From positions 1-64,000 of the forward strand of contig JANXWC010000239.1 of the NCBI GenBank assembly GCA_025351355.1: a DNA stretch of 64,000 bases. Direction: 5' to 3'. The notes beneath the pieces are model-generated. The model did no database searches. It was not told the DNA's origin and saw only the letters and a list, made by a program, of their open reading frames with translations. The first letter of the stretch is position 1. Each line of letters begins with the position of its first letter. Shown here in pieces: positions 14,497 through 23,492 of the stretch. The position numbers and the translations under genes are program-made. Origin of the DNA: Hyphomicrobiaceae bacterium. Lineage in GTDB: Bacteria; Pseudomonadota; Alphaproteobacteria; Rhizobiales; Hyphomicrobiaceae.

Positions 14497-14907
14497 CTAT
14501 TCCTCAAGTTCCCAAGAACCAATTCGAGAAAGTTTTTGCGCTACGACTTGCCAGTTCTCGCCGCTGCATCTCGCAGCGTAATGATTGAGATAGGATCGAA
14601 TAGCGTCAATGTCGTATTGTTTGACGACGAGGTAGTTGCGTCCTGAAATTACCTTCCTTTCTTCAAGCTCCCGCTCCAGCCATTTCGGCGTGCATACCAT
14701 CATTGAAAAACTTTCCTCGCCGTCGGCTCTTTCGGGGCCAAACAGCGCGTCGAGCAAGAATGCAAAGCAATCCTCGTCGCCCGGTTGGAAAGAGTCGAAG
14801 TCGTGAATGTCCGGGCTACTTAGTCGTTTCAGCTGCGGATAAATTTGGTCCATGCAGTGATACCCAGACAAATATTTGCTTGCAGTATTTAGGGATAGTT
14901 GCTTCAT
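14497..14907 (-). CDS. Imm8 family immunity protein (orphan)
   Basis: Up to 136 residues that fit the Imm8 (PF15586) family of contact-dependent toxin immunity proteins. KRLSSPDIHDFDSF is followed by the hallmark GEESFSMMVCTPKWLE and a C-terminal QYDIDAIRSYLNHYA helix. Imm8 proteins bind and neutralise a polymorphic toxin delivered by a neighbour cell. The start may instead be the ATG at 14853, closer to the family's usual N-terminus. The DNA is visibly less GC-rich than its neighbours, and the gene lies 40 bases behind hslO with repeats on the far side, which suggests recent gain. No toxin or secretion gene is near, so it would protect against toxins of others. Confidence 0.7.
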   Translation of the reverse strand: MKQLSLNTASKYLSGYHCMDQIYPQLKRLSSPDIHDFDSFQPGDEDCFAFLLDALFGPERADGEESFSMMVCTPKWLERELEERKVISGRNYLVVKQYDIDAIRSYLNHYAARCSGENWQVVAQKLSRIGSWELEE

Positions 14908-14946
14908 TTCCCAACAGCCGCCGCTGACGCTATCCGCCCGCCCCCA

Positions 14947-15951
14947 TTACCCCACCCCGTCCTCCGGCCCATACCGATAAACCGTCGAGCAGAACTCACA
15001 CGTCGCGCTTAGTTTACCGTCGGCGTCGCGGAGGTCGACCATGGCGTTTGCATCAAAGCTCTGGAGATAGCCCAGCAACCGCTCGCGTGAGCAGCGACAT
15101 TCAGCCATCAACGGCGTCGGCGGGCGCGCGTTAACCCCTTCCTCGTGCAGCAGGCGGTAGACCAGCCGCAGCGGAGCGAGCAGGGGATCAATCAACTCGT
15201 GGTCTTCGACGGTGCCGGCCAACATCTTGACGCGCCGCCAATCCTCATTGTCCTCGCCTTCCAGCGTCGCATCGCGTTCCTCGTCGGATTTGCCGGGTGT
15301 CACGATGCCGCCGCCGCGCGCCACCTGCTGAATCAGCAAGCCGCCCGCCCGCCAGCGCCAGACACCGTCCGCGAAGTGGCGGGCGACGGCCAGCCGGATC
15401 AATGTCGGCAACTGTTCAGACTGGCGGAAATAGGTGTGCGCGGCCTCGGCCAAGGTCGAGTTGTCGAGCGCGACGATGCCCTGGTAGCGGTCCATGTGGC
15501 CGCCGGGATCGATGGTCATGGCAAGATAGCCCTTGCCCAACAGTTGCGCCTGTTTCCGCGCCGGGGCACCGTTGCCGAGGTCAACGCCCGCAACCGCGTC
15601 AGCGGTGGCGCTGGCATAGCCGCGCAACTTGCCCGGCGCCGCGTAGTCGGCAACCAGCATACCGAGCGGCCCATCGGTCTTGGTCTGTAGGATCAATTGC
15701 CCCTCGAATTTCAGCGCCGAGCCAAGCAGCGCGGCCAGCACCAGCGCCTCACCGAGCGCGACGTTGACCGGGTCGGCATAGGCATGGCGTGCCAAGATCT
15801 CGTCGAGGGCCGGACCCAGCCGTACGACGCGCCCACTAATACCGTTTAACCGGGTGCCGAACGGCAGCACCAAGTCGTCGCTCAACGTGTATTGGGGATC
15901 GATCATGGTCACGCGAGTTTCCGGTAGCTGAAGTGACTGTGTATCTGCCAT
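14947..15951 (-). CDS. hslO: Redox-regulated chaperone Hsp33
   Basis: A 334-residue holdase chaperone of the cytoplasm. The N-terminal fold shows SGRVVRLGPALDEILARHAYAD and the family segment KLRGYA. The C-terminal redox switch is intact: CRCSRE, then about 30 residues later CEFC, giving the CxC...CxxC zinc ligands whose oxidation activates the chaperone. An acidic linker (EGEDNEDW) lies between. Two later or earlier starts are possible; the ATG giving MADTQSL matches alphaproteobacterial relatives, though it has no strong ribosome binding site. katG lies about 1 kb downstream on the same strand, so two oxidative-stress genes are close but separated by an acquired-looking patch. Confidence 0.92.
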   Translation of the reverse strand: MADTQSLQLPETRVTMIDPQYTLSDDLVLPFGTRLNGISGRVVRLGPALDEILARHAYADPVNVALGEALVLAALLGSALKFEGQLILQTKTDGPLGMLVADYAAPGKLRGYASATADAVAGVDLGNGAPARKQAQLLGKGYLAMTIDPGGHMDRYQGIVALDNSTLAEAAHTYFRQSEQLPTLIRLAVARHFADGVWRWRAGGLLIQQVARGGGIVTPGKSDEERDATLEGEDNEDWRRVKMLAGTVEDHELIDPLLAPLRLVYRLLHEEGVNARPPTPLMAECRCSRERLLGYLQSFDANAMVDLRDADGKLSATCEFCSTVYRYGPEDGVG

Positions 15952-16120
15952 GCAAGCCGCACACACATTGTGGCAACCCACGTTGGCCCAATCTAGTGCG
16001 GATTAACTCACAGACAACCCTGCGACACTATTTCAACCGCCCCGCGGCATGGGCAACATTGATCATCTCGCAAGTGCGTGGTATACCACATACCAGAAAA
16101 CAAATGATCCGGAGCCAATC

Positions 16121-16246
16121 ATGACTACCGCAACCATGAATTCCGCGCACGCCACCACCCGAACCGGCGCAACCTGGCTGGCCCGCGTACTCGCCGCCCT
16201 CGATCGCGCCTGCGCGTCATCCGCCGATGGCGCCCGCGGGTTTTGA
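16121..16246 (+). CDS. Small 41-residue DUF1127-like protein
   Basis: A very short ORF with a good ribosome binding site (CGGAG seven bases before ATG). The core TWLARVLAALDRACA resembles the amphipathic N-terminal helix of DUF1127 (YjiS-like) small proteins of alphaproteobacteria, which affect RNA turnover and phosphate or carbon metabolism, but the Arg-rich C-terminal motif of that family is absent. It lies between divergently oriented hslO and the ketopantoate-reductase-like gene. It may be a truncated member or an independent small protein. Confidence 0.45.
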   Translation: MTTATMNSAHATTRTGATWLARVLAALDRACASSADGARGF

Positions 16247-16343
16247 AATGGCGTCTAGGCACCGTCTTTGGCAGCCATCGGCGACGTGATAGGAGTGGGC
16301 GGCGAATCGCCCATTGCCTGCCCCGCCGGAGCCGAACACTGTC

Positions 16344-17267
16344 ATGAAAATACTTGTCCTCGGTGCTGGTGCGCTCGGCGGCTATTTCGGCGGCTGGTTG
16401 GCTGAAAGCGGCGCCGATGTGACGTTCCTGGTTCGTGCCGCGCGCAAAGCGCAGCTTGACCGTGACGGGTTGAAGATCGACAGCGCCGTTGGCGCGCTCC
16501 GACGGCGAATTAAAGCGATCACCAGCGAGCAGGTTACAGCCCCCGCCGACATCGTGCTGCTGACCGCCAAAGCCTACGACCTCGATAGCGCGCTTGGCGC
16601 CATTCGCCCGGCGGTTGGGCCACAAACCGCGATCCTCCCGATCCTCAACGGCATCAGCCATATCGAACGTCTGGTTGCCGAGTTTGGCGCCGCCCGCCTC
16701 ATCGGTGGTTTGGCCAGGATCCAGGCCACGCTCGCCCCCGACGGTACCATTCTCGTGATGGGCGATTGGAACGAAATCGTCTTTGGCGAGATCGGCGGCG
16801 GATTGTCGGAACGCACGACCAAATTGGCGGCCCTGTTTCCGAAGCCGCAAGTTCGCGCGCAGGCCGTCCCCGACATCAAGCAGCATCTCTGGCGCAAGCT
16901 CGTCCATATCGGCACCGTGGCTGCCGTCACCACCTTGACGCGACAAGCTATCGGCACCATCACCAGCACCGCCGATGGACCCTGGCTGATCGAAAGCACA
17001 TTGCATAGCAGCGCTGCCGTCGCTGCTGCCGAAGGCTTTCCCATTGCCACCGCAGCGCTGGAGGAGATGCTGGCAAAGTTGAATACCGCGGGCAGCACCT
17101 ATAAGGCCTCGATGCTGCGTGACATGGGACGTGGCGGCCCGACCGAGGGAGCGCATATCCTAGGCTACCTCGCCCAACGCGCAGCCGCCCACGGCATCGA
17201 TAATCCGATCTTCCGCATCGCTCATGCCAACACGCAGGCCTACGAGTCAGCGCGAGCCAAGGTGTAG
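16344..17267 (+). CDS. Ketopantoate reductase family (PanE/ApbA-like) oxidoreductase
   Basis: A 307-residue NAD(P)H-dependent reductase. The N-terminal Rossmann motif is MKILVLGAGALGGYFGGWLA; the family's helical C-domain starts near LWRKLVHIGTVAAVTTLTR, with the catalytic Lys in WRKL and a later KASMLRDMGRGGPTE segment. PanE reduces 2-dehydropantoate to pantoate in CoA synthesis, but the family includes many paralogues with other 2-oxo acid substrates, and no panB/panC is near. The start is the ATG directly before the Rossmann strand. A second, only distantly similar member lies 6 kb downstream, so at least one is not the housekeeping enzyme. Confidence 0.82.
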   Translation: MKILVLGAGALGGYFGGWLAESGADVTFLVRAARKAQLDRDGLKIDSAVGALRRRIKAITSEQVTAPADIVLLTAKAYDLDSALGAIRPAVGPQTAILPILNGISHIERLVAEFGAARLIGGLARIQATLAPDGTILVMGDWNEIVFGEIGGGLSERTTKLAALFPKPQVRAQAVPDIKQHLWRKLVHIGTVAAVTTLTRQAIGTITSTADGPWLIESTLHSSAAVAAAEGFPIATAALEEMLAKLNTAGSTYKASMLRDMGRGGPTEGAHILGYLAQRAAAHGIDNPIFRIAHANTQAYESARAKV

Positions 17268-17297
17268 AGTTTCGCCGTTAGATTCCAACCATTTCCG

Positions 17298-18104
17298 ATG
17301 AGCGTCATGAGCCGTTTAACCTATACCATTGGTACGCTCGTCACGTCTGAGGCCCAATACGCCGATATGCGCCGGACGTTTGCAGACAACGGCTTTGGCG
17401 ACGACGATTGCGAGTATCTGCACATCGACAACACCGGCGCCGCGCGCGGCAAGCCGCAGACCGACGCCTATGCCGGTCTCAACGACCTGCTTGACCGCGC
17501 GCAAGCCCCGCTGGTCATTCTCTGCCACCAGGATGTGCTGTTGCGGTCGGACGGACGCGCAGTTCTCGACCGCCGATTGGCCGAACTCAACGACATAGAT
17601 CCGCACTGGGCGGTTGTCGGGAATGCCGGTGGCGCCGATGTTCGAAGCATCGTCCGCGTCATCTCGGATAAGCATGGCGCCAACCAGCGCGTCGGCACAT
17701 TCCCGCACAAAGTGATGAGCGTCGATGAGAATTTTATGGTCGTCCGCCGCGCCGCCCGCATCGGCTTTTCGCGTGACCTCGCAGGTTTCCACCTCTACGG
17801 CGCCGACATTTGTCTCGCCGCCGACATCATGGGCTACAGCGCTTATGTGATCGACTTCCATCTCGAACATCTCGGTGCCTCGGCCATGGGCCCGGCGTTC
17901 GAGGCGGCCGAACAGGCTTTCCGCGCGAAATGGCGGCGCGCTTTGCGTGATCGTCGCATGCAGACCACATGCACCTATATGTTCGTGACAGGGCGATCTG
18001 AGCCCCCCGCGATCACGCACTGGCGGGAACAATCCCATCTACGCTTGGCGCGCATCGGCATCTCGCTCGCCAAGCGCGCAGCGCGCGGAAAACAAGTGCC
18101 ATGA
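17298..18104 (+). CDS. Glycosyltransferase-like protein (StrF/Glyco_tranf_2_5 type)
   Basis: A 268-residue protein that reads as a GT-A fold enzyme. Its best feature is LVILCHQDVLLRSDG, in which HQD takes the place of the metal-binding DxD motif as in the Glyco_tranf_2_5 (StrF) group, followed by WAVVGNAGG, VDENFMVVRR and FHLYGADICLAADIMG, with a late FHLEHLG. The probable role is transfer of a sugar to a glycan or secondary metabolite; donor and acceptor are unknown. Its TGA overlaps the ATG of the next glycosyltransferase (ATGA), so the two are co-translated and probably act on one product. No membrane segment is apparent. Confidence 0.65.
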   Translation: MSVMSRLTYTIGTLVTSEAQYADMRRTFADNGFGDDDCEYLHIDNTGAARGKPQTDAYAGLNDLLDRAQAPLVILCHQDVLLRSDGRAVLDRRLAELNDIDPHWAVVGNAGGADVRSIVRVISDKHGANQRVGTFPHKVMSVDENFMVVRRAARIGFSRDLAGFHLYGADICLAADIMGYSAYVIDFHLEHLGASAMGPAFEAAEQAFRAKWRRALRDRRMQTTCTYMFVTGRSEPPAITHWREQSHLRLARIGISLAKRAARGKQVP

Positions 18105-19105
18105 CCACGCCCGCCCCGCGCGTCTCGATGTTCATGGCTTCCTACAACGGCGCCGCTTATGTCGAGGCCGCCGTGCGTTCGATCCTCGACCAGACCGTGC
18201 GCGATCTTGAACTTATCGTCGTCGACGACGGCAGCAATGCGCCGACGCTGGACATCTTGCGCCGGCTGGCAGCCAGCGACGCCCGTATGCGCCTTGTGGA
18301 GAATGTGCACCTCGGCCAGATCGGCACGCTCAATCATGCACTGTCACTCTGCCGCGGCGCATTCTTCGGTCGCCTCGATCACGACGATATCGCGCTGCCG
18401 GATCGGCTTGCCCGGCAACTTACCTATCTCGAGTCGCATCCTGATGTCGCGGCAGTGGGCGGCGAGTTGGAGTTCGTCGACGCCGACGGCAATCCGATTG
18501 CGCAGAAGCGCGCAGACCCGTTGAAGCGCCTGCGTTACCAGCCGCTCGCATTCCCACCAAAACAGGTATTCCTGTCCGGCTCCACCGTGCTTGCTCGAAA
18601 GAGCGCCTGGGACCGAACCGGTGGCTTCCGCGCCGAATTCGCCGCCGCCGAGGATCGCGACATCTGCTGGCTGCTGGCGGCGCAGGGCCCTGTCGTGCGA
18701 TTGCCAGCGTCCGTCGTGCGTTATCGCGTGCACACCTCCAACATGAGCCTGCTCGCCCGCCGCACGCAGCTCTATTCGCAGTTCCTGTGCAGCCTGTCCG
18801 CCGTTGCCGCAGCGCTTGGTCGCGACGACACCGAGATCCGCAAAGCCATCGTTCCCGGCGGCGATTACACCGGCGCCATCGAAGAATATCGCGTGCTGCT
18901 GGACGGCCTTTATCCGGTGGAAACCTATCGCCTGTTTTTCCTCGCCCGCATGCGCATGTGGACGCTGGGCAATTATGCCGACGGCAAAGCCCTGGCACAC
19001 GCCATCTCCGCGCACTGGCGGGAGAAGCCGTTCTCACCCGCACGGCTGCGTACGCTGTGGACTGCATGGCGCTACACGCGGCGCAAATCGGCTGTTGCGG
19101 ATTAA
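18101..19105 (+). CDS. Family 2 glycosyltransferase
   Basis: A 334-residue GT2 enzyme with the classic N-terminus: VSMFMASYNGAAYVEAAVRS, then LELIVVDDGSNA, and the metal-binding DHDD in FFGRLDHDDIALPDRL. The acceptor side shows GGFRAEFAAAEDRDICWLL, the ED motif of GT2 enzymes. It adds a sugar from a nucleotide donor to a cell-surface glycan precursor or similar acceptor. It is coupled to the upstream glycosyltransferase-like gene. No polysaccharide exporter, O-antigen polymerase or sugar-nucleotide gene is close, so the pair is an isolated module. Confidence 0.88.
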   Translation: MTTPAPRVSMFMASYNGAAYVEAAVRSILDQTVRDLELIVVDDGSNAPTLDILRRLAASDARMRLVENVHLGQIGTLNHALSLCRGAFFGRLDHDDIALPDRLARQLTYLESHPDVAAVGGELEFVDADGNPIAQKRADPLKRLRYQPLAFPPKQVFLSGSTVLARKSAWDRTGGFRAEFAAAEDRDICWLLAAQGPVVRLPASVVRYRVHTSNMSLLARRTQLYSQFLCSLSAVAAALGRDDTEIRKAIVPGGDYTGAIEEYRVLLDGLYPVETYRLFFLARMRMWTLGNYADGKALAHAISAHWREKPFSPARLRTLWTAWRYTRRKSAVAD

Positions 19106-19129
19106 CTCGATCTGCTCGACCAACGAACC

Positions 19130-19639
19130 TCACCGCGTGATCGTGAATTCCTGCTTCGCCAGCCGACGTGTGCCGTCAAAGATTTCCACCGTCCACACCC
19201 CCGGCACCAGCGTATAGTCGTTGCCGATCGTCCAGAAATAACTTTCGGTCCCCCCAATCTTGTGGCTTCCCTGGATCTCATCGCGCAGCGTGATCTTGCC
19301 GCTTGTCGGATGTTTGATACCGGGTTCAGGATAGGTCCAGATGATCTTGACCTTGATGTTCCGCCCCTTTGGCGAGCCATTGAGTTTGGCTTCGAGGCCA
19401 AACACCATTTCGTCTTCGACCTTGATGGTACGGGTTTCGGTGACGACGTGGGGATCCTCCTTGTAGTCGACCCGCATGCCTGTCGAGATATCATTGCTTT
19501 TGGTCGTAGTGGGCTTTGACTCGACCTTCATGACGCCGACTTTGACGATGTCGAGACTGTCAATTTTGGTGGCAGGCGTTTGCGCCATCGCCAATGACGG
19601 TATCAGGCACAACGCAAAAGTCAGTGCAAATTTGAACAT
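19130..19639 (-). CDS. DUF3859 periplasmic protein
   Basis: A 169-residue exported protein. The signal peptide MFKFALTFALCLIPSLAMAQ ends in an AxA-type site. The mature part is a beta-rich domain of the DUF3859 type: EDEMVFGLEAKLNG, KVKIIWTYPEPGIKHPTSGK, and near the end YTLVPGVWTVEIFDG, the conserved closing strand. The ATG chosen has AGAAGG seven bases upstream. Function of the family is unknown; the fold suggests carbohydrate or peptide binding. The gene converges on the glycosyltransferase pair with a 24-base gap. Confidence 0.75.
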   Translation of the reverse strand: MFKFALTFALCLIPSLAMAQTPATKIDSLDIVKVGVMKVESKPTTTKSNDISTGMRVDYKEDPHVVTETRTIKVEDEMVFGLEAKLNGSPKGRNIKVKIIWTYPEPGIKHPTSGKITLRDEIQGSHKIGGTESYFWTIGNDYTLVPGVWTVEIFDGTRRLAKQEFTITR

Positions 19640-19819
19640 GAAACCTTCTCCCAAAAAATTACTGGTTCATTCACAGATTATCCTGCGATCGCGGATTTCG
19701 AATCGCTAACGCGTAACGCCCAACAGCGCGTGCTTCAATCGTCCTCTTCCACCCAGACCTCAGGTTGGCCCGAACACCGTCGCACTTGTTGGGCCAACGG
19801 ATTGTCGGGCGAAATGCAA

Positions 19820-20797
19820 TCACTCTGCCTTGATATTGCTCGCCCGCACAATAACGCCCCAAGCACCAATATCGGTTTTGACCTGCTCGGAAAATTCCTC
19901 CGGCGTCTTGATCGGCATTCGATCAAAACCAAGGATTCTCCAACGCTGGGCCATCTCCGGCAGCGCAATCAACCTGTTGATTTCGGCATTGAGTTTGGCG
20001 ACGATCTCTGGCGGCGTGCCGGCCGGAGCAAAAAACCCGTACCAGGGTGAGAGATTGAACGTCACGCCCTGCTCGGTGAGTGTTTTGATATCGGGCGCCA
20101 GTTCCGATCGGCGCGGCCCGGCAATCGCGATGATCTTGATCTGTCCGCCCTTGGCCAACGGCAGCGCCGATGCGGCAGAGGAAAACGTCACCTGGATCTG
20201 GCCCGCCATCAGGTCCTGCAGCGACGCGATCACCGACTTGTACGGCACGTGCTGCAGGTCGATGCCCTCGTGCAGCTTGATCGCCTCCATGCCGAGGTGG
20301 CCACCGGAGCCCACGCCCCACGATCCATAGGATAGCGAACCCGGCGGCTTCGCTTTGACGTAGGCGATGAACTCCGCGAGGTTATTGACCGGCATGGATG
20401 GCGGCACGACCAGAAAATTACCACCCGAGCCAACTTGGGCTATCGCCGCGAAATCCCTGGCGCCATCGTAGCGCGCGGTCTTGTAGAGCGATTGGTTCAC
20501 CACCTGGGCCCCCGCGTACGAGAACAGCAGCGTGTAGCCATCGTTTGGCGCGTGCGCGACGAAGTCCGTGCCGATGATGCCGTTGGCACCCGGCCGGTTG
20601 TCGATAACGAAAGGCTGCTTGAACACAATCGACAGAGCGTCCGTAAACGTGCGCGCGATGATGTCCGTGCTGGCCCCGGCCGGTTGCGGCACGATGACTT
20701 TGACTGTGCGCTCGGGCCACTGTGCCTGTGCGTGCGCCGAACCCGCCAAAAGCAGCGGGATCACCAGCAGTGCCGCGCACTGAACGAATTTCAACAT
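19820..20797 (-). CDS. Bug/TctC family tripartite tricarboxylate transporter binding protein
   Basis: A 325-residue periplasmic binding protein. The signal peptide (LLVIPLLLAGSAHAQAQ) is followed by the Bug hallmark WPERTVKVIVPQPAGASTD, then IARTFTDALS and FVIDNRPGANGIIG. These proteins capture carboxylates or related solutes for a TctAB permease. No tctA or tctB is near, which is common for this family. The start chosen has AAAGGTGGGG just before ATG. The sulfatase gene is divergent, sharing a 166-base promoter region with a short tandem repeat, so both could respond to the same signal. Confidence 0.9.
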   Translation of the reverse strand: MLKFVQCAALLVIPLLLAGSAHAQAQWPERTVKVIVPQPAGASTDIIARTFTDALSIVFKQPFVIDNRPGANGIIGTDFVAHAPNDGYTLLFSYAGAQVVNQSLYKTARYDGARDFAAIAQVGSGGNFLVVPPSMPVNNLAEFIAYVKAKPPGSLSYGSWGVGSGGHLGMEAIKLHEGIDLQHVPYKSVIASLQDLMAGQIQVTFSSAASALPLAKGGQIKIIAIAGPRRSELAPDIKTLTEQGVTFNLSPWYGFFAPAGTPPEIVAKLNAEINRLIALPEMAQRWRILGFDRMPIKTPEEFSEQVKTDIGAWGVIVRASNIKAE

Positions 20798-20862
20798 CGC
20801 CCCACCTTTCGTTACCACATCCTGGCTAAAGTTGGCACGACACAAGAGGCGGCGACAACAGC

Positions 20863-20885
20863 AAAGTCAGACACAAAGTCAGACC
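20863..20885. repeat. Short tandem repeat in the tctC/sulfatase promoter gap
   Basis: caaagtcagac occurs twice with a 12-base period between two divergent genes. It could be a paired operator site or a fragment of a dispersed repeat. Confidence 0.4.
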
Positions 20886-20963
20886 CAACTTGCCATCGGC
20901 GCCGATCCGGCTAAATCTGTAGTCGGAAACTCAACAGCGCAGAAGCGCGCACTCAGGTCCGCC

Positions 20964-22538
20964 ATGCCCCGCAAGCCGAATATTCTTTTCATCATGGCCG
21001 ACCAATTGCGGTGGGATTATCTCGGCTGCGCAGGCCACCCGCACATCAAGACACCGAACATCGACGCGCTCGCCCGGCGCGGGGTTCGCTTCGACCGCGC
21101 CTTCGTGCAATCGCCGGTGTGCGGCGGCTCGCGCATGTCGTTCTACACTGGGCGTTACAACATCACGCATGGCGCGACTTACAACAACTTCCCTCTCCGC
21201 ATCGACGAGTGGACCATCGGCGATTACCTGCGCCCGAAAGGTTATCGCACTGCGCTGGTCGGCAAGACACATTTTAAACCTGATGTTGAAAGCCTCACCC
21301 GGCTTGGGATCTCGGCAAACAATGATCCCGGCATTCAAGCGATCGCGTGCGGCTTCGAAGAATTCGAACGCGACGACGGCCTGCATCCCGAGCAATCCAA
21401 CCCGACCGATCTCGCCTACAACCAGTGGCTCAGACAGCTCGGCTATGGCGGCGACAATCCCTGGCACACCCATGCCAACTCCGTCGAAGGCGACAACGGC
21501 GAGGTGCTGTCAGGTTGGTCCATGCGCAATGCGCGCCGACCTGCCCGCGTTCGCGCCGAGCATTCCGAGACGGCGTACATGACCAACCGCGCGCTCGACT
21601 TCATCAACGAGACCGGCGATACGCCGTGGTGCCTGCATCTGTCGTACATCAAGCCGCACTGGCCTTACATCGCGCCCGCGCCCTATCATGCCATGTATGG
21701 GACCGAGCATGTGCTGCCGGCCAACCGCAGCACGCACGAGCGTGCGCATCCACATCCCGTGGTCGCTGCCTTCATGAAACATGAGGAAAGCGTCAACTTC
21801 TCGCGTGATGAAGTGCGTACAGCGGTCATTCCAACATATATGGGGCTGATTACCGAATTCGATCATCACTTGGGCCGCGTATTCGCCCATCTGGAAAAGC
21901 GCGGATTGGCCGAGGATACGGTGATCGTGGTCACGTCGGATCACGGCGATTATCTCGGTGATCACTGGCTTGGCGAAAAGGAATTGTTTCACGAGGAAGT
22001 CGTGCGCATTCCGATGATCATCATGGACCCGCGCGTTGCCGCCGACGCCACTCGCGGTCGCGTCGTGGATGATCTCGTCGAGGCCGTCGATCTCGTGCCG
22101 ACGTTCGTTGAACTGGCCGGTGCATCGCCCGCGCCGCACCGACTCGAAGGCGCCTCGCTAGTGCCGCTGTTGCAGGGTGAACCTCCGCCGACCTGGCGTA
22201 CGGCCGCGCATTGCGATTCTGATTTCGTGCTCCGTCACGCGCGCCGCACGCTGGGCCTGCCGCCGAGTGAGGGGCGCGGTTTCATGGTGCGCACGAAGCG
22301 CTGGAAATATGTGCACTTCGAGCGGTTCCCGCCGCAATTGTTCGATCTCGACACTGATCCGCGGGAGCAGACCGATCTCGGCACATCGGCGGCGCACGAA
22401 GCCATCCGTGGCGAGATGAAGGATCGCATGATCAGTTGGTTGTCCAGCCGCAAGACACGCATCACGATCAGCTACGACGCGATCGAACGCGTAACAGGCA
22501 AGGCTAAAGCACGCGGCTATCGTTTCGGCGAGTGGTGA
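20964..22538 (+). CDS. Sulfatase / phosphonate monoester hydrolase-like enzyme with altered FGly motif
   Basis: A 524-residue member of the sulfatase branch of the alkaline phosphatase superfamily. Metal ligands appear as FIMADQLRWDYLG and, later, VVTSDHGDYLGDHWLGEK; a Lys lies in GKTHFK. The catalytic residue, normally Cys in CxPSR converted to formylglycine, is at residue 53 in SPVCGGSRMSFYTGR: the Pro is replaced by Gly. The rest of the fold, including the C-terminal LFDLDTDPREQTDLG, is intact, and there is no signal peptide, pointing to the cytoplasm. The substrate could be a sulfate, phosphate or phosphonate ester. The ATG chosen is the one directly before the fold. Divergent from the TctC-type gene. 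Confidence 0.85.
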   Translation: MPRKPNILFIMADQLRWDYLGCAGHPHIKTPNIDALARRGVRFDRAFVQSPVCGGSRMSFYTGRYNITHGATYNNFPLRIDEWTIGDYLRPKGYRTALVGKTHFKPDVESLTRLGISANNDPGIQAIACGFEEFERDDGLHPEQSNPTDLAYNQWLRQLGYGGDNPWHTHANSVEGDNGEVLSGWSMRNARRPARVRAEHSETAYMTNRALDFINETGDTPWCLHLSYIKPHWPYIAPAPYHAMYGTEHVLPANRSTHERAHPHPVVAAFMKHEESVNFSRDEVRTAVIPTYMGLITEFDHHLGRVFAHLEKRGLAEDTVIVVTSDHGDYLGDHWLGEKELFHEEVVRIPMIIMDPRVAADATRGRVVDDLVEAVDLVPTFVELAGASPAPHRLEGASLVPLLQGEPPPTWRTAAHCDSDFVLRHARRTLGLPPSEGRGFMVRTKRWKYVHFERFPPQLFDLDTDPREQTDLGTSAAHEAIRGEMKDRMISWLSSRKTRITISYDAIERVTGKAKARGYRFGEW

Positions 22539-22556
22539 GCGTGCAAAGGATTTTTC

Positions 22557-23480
22557 ATGAAAATTGCGATTATCGGTACTGGAGCCATGGGCTCGGTCTA
22601 TGCGGCGCTACTGGCTAGCGGCGGGCATGATGTGTGGGCCATCGACACTTGGCCCGAGCATGTCGCGGCCATGAATGACAAAGGCTTGCGCGTCGAGGGC
22701 GCAAGCGGGGATCGCACCGTGCGGCTTAACGCGACAGTGAACGCACGCGACGTCAAGGATGCCGATCTCGTCATCATCGCCACCAAGGACGACGGCGTGG
22801 AAGCGGCGGCGCGTGATGCCCTCGTTATCGCTAAGGCAGAAGCGCCCATTCTCACTATTCAGAATGGGCTTGGATCCGCAGACCGCGTCGGTGCAATCGT
22901 CGGCGCCGAACGCACCATGATCGGCGTGGTCGGCGGCTTCGGCGCATCGATGAAAGGGCCGGGCCATGCGCATCACAACGGCATGGAATTTCTGCGGCTG
23001 GGCGAGATGGTGGGTGGCCTGGGCCCACGCGTGGAGGCCGTCAAAAAAGCCTGGGAACAGGGCGGATTCAAAGTCCTGGCGTTTGACGACATCCACAAAA
23101 TGGTGTGGGAAAAACTGATCTGCAATTGCGCCTTCTCAGGTCCCTGTGCGCTGACGGGCCTGCGGGTCGCGGAGTTGCTGGCCTCTGCCTCCGGCTGGAG
23201 CATTTCGGCGGCGTGTGCATCCGAGGCTTATCACGTTGCCCGCGCGCGCGGCATCAAGTTGGACTTCACTGATCCGCTTCGCTACGTGTGGGACTTCGGC
23301 CAGAAAATTCCCGGTGCACGGCCGTCCATGCTGCTCGATCACCTGGCTGGCAAGCGCGCCGAGATCGACAACATCAATGGCGCGATCCCCCGCGAAGGCG
23401 CCAAGTTCGGCATTGCCACGCCCATCAATTCCGTGGTGGTCGCGTTGTTGAAAGCGAAGGAAAGTGGGTTCGCGAAATAA
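22557..23480 (+). CDS. Ketopantoate reductase family oxidoreductase (second copy)
   Basis: A 307-residue PanE-like reductase with MKIAIIGTGAMGSVYAALLA at the N-terminus, TIQNGLGSADRVG, the catalytic Lys in HKMVWEKLICNCA, and the closing substrate segment RAEIDNINGAIPREGAKFG, which fits the canonical family better than the copy at 16344. It follows the sulfatase by 18 bases on the same strand and is probably co-transcribed, so a catabolic role on a 2-oxo or 2-hydroxy acid released from the sulfatase substrate is as likely as pantoate synthesis. Confidence 0.85.
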   Translation: MKIAIIGTGAMGSVYAALLASGGHDVWAIDTWPEHVAAMNDKGLRVEGASGDRTVRLNATVNARDVKDADLVIIATKDDGVEAAARDALVIAKAEAPILTIQNGLGSADRVGAIVGAERTMIGVVGGFGASMKGPGHAHHNGMEFLRLGEMVGGLGPRVEAVKKAWEQGGFKVLAFDDIHKMVWEKLICNCAFSGPCALTGLRVAELLASASGWSISAACASEAYHVARARGIKLDFTDPLRYVWDFGQKIPGARPSMLLDHLAGKRAEIDNINGAIPREGAKFGIATPINSVVVALLKAKESGFAK

Positions 23481-23492
23481 TTTCTGTCGCGA

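Noticed and set aside
20863-20885. Start of a CRISPR array
   Set aside because: Only two 11-base copies with one base between them; there is no spacer pattern.
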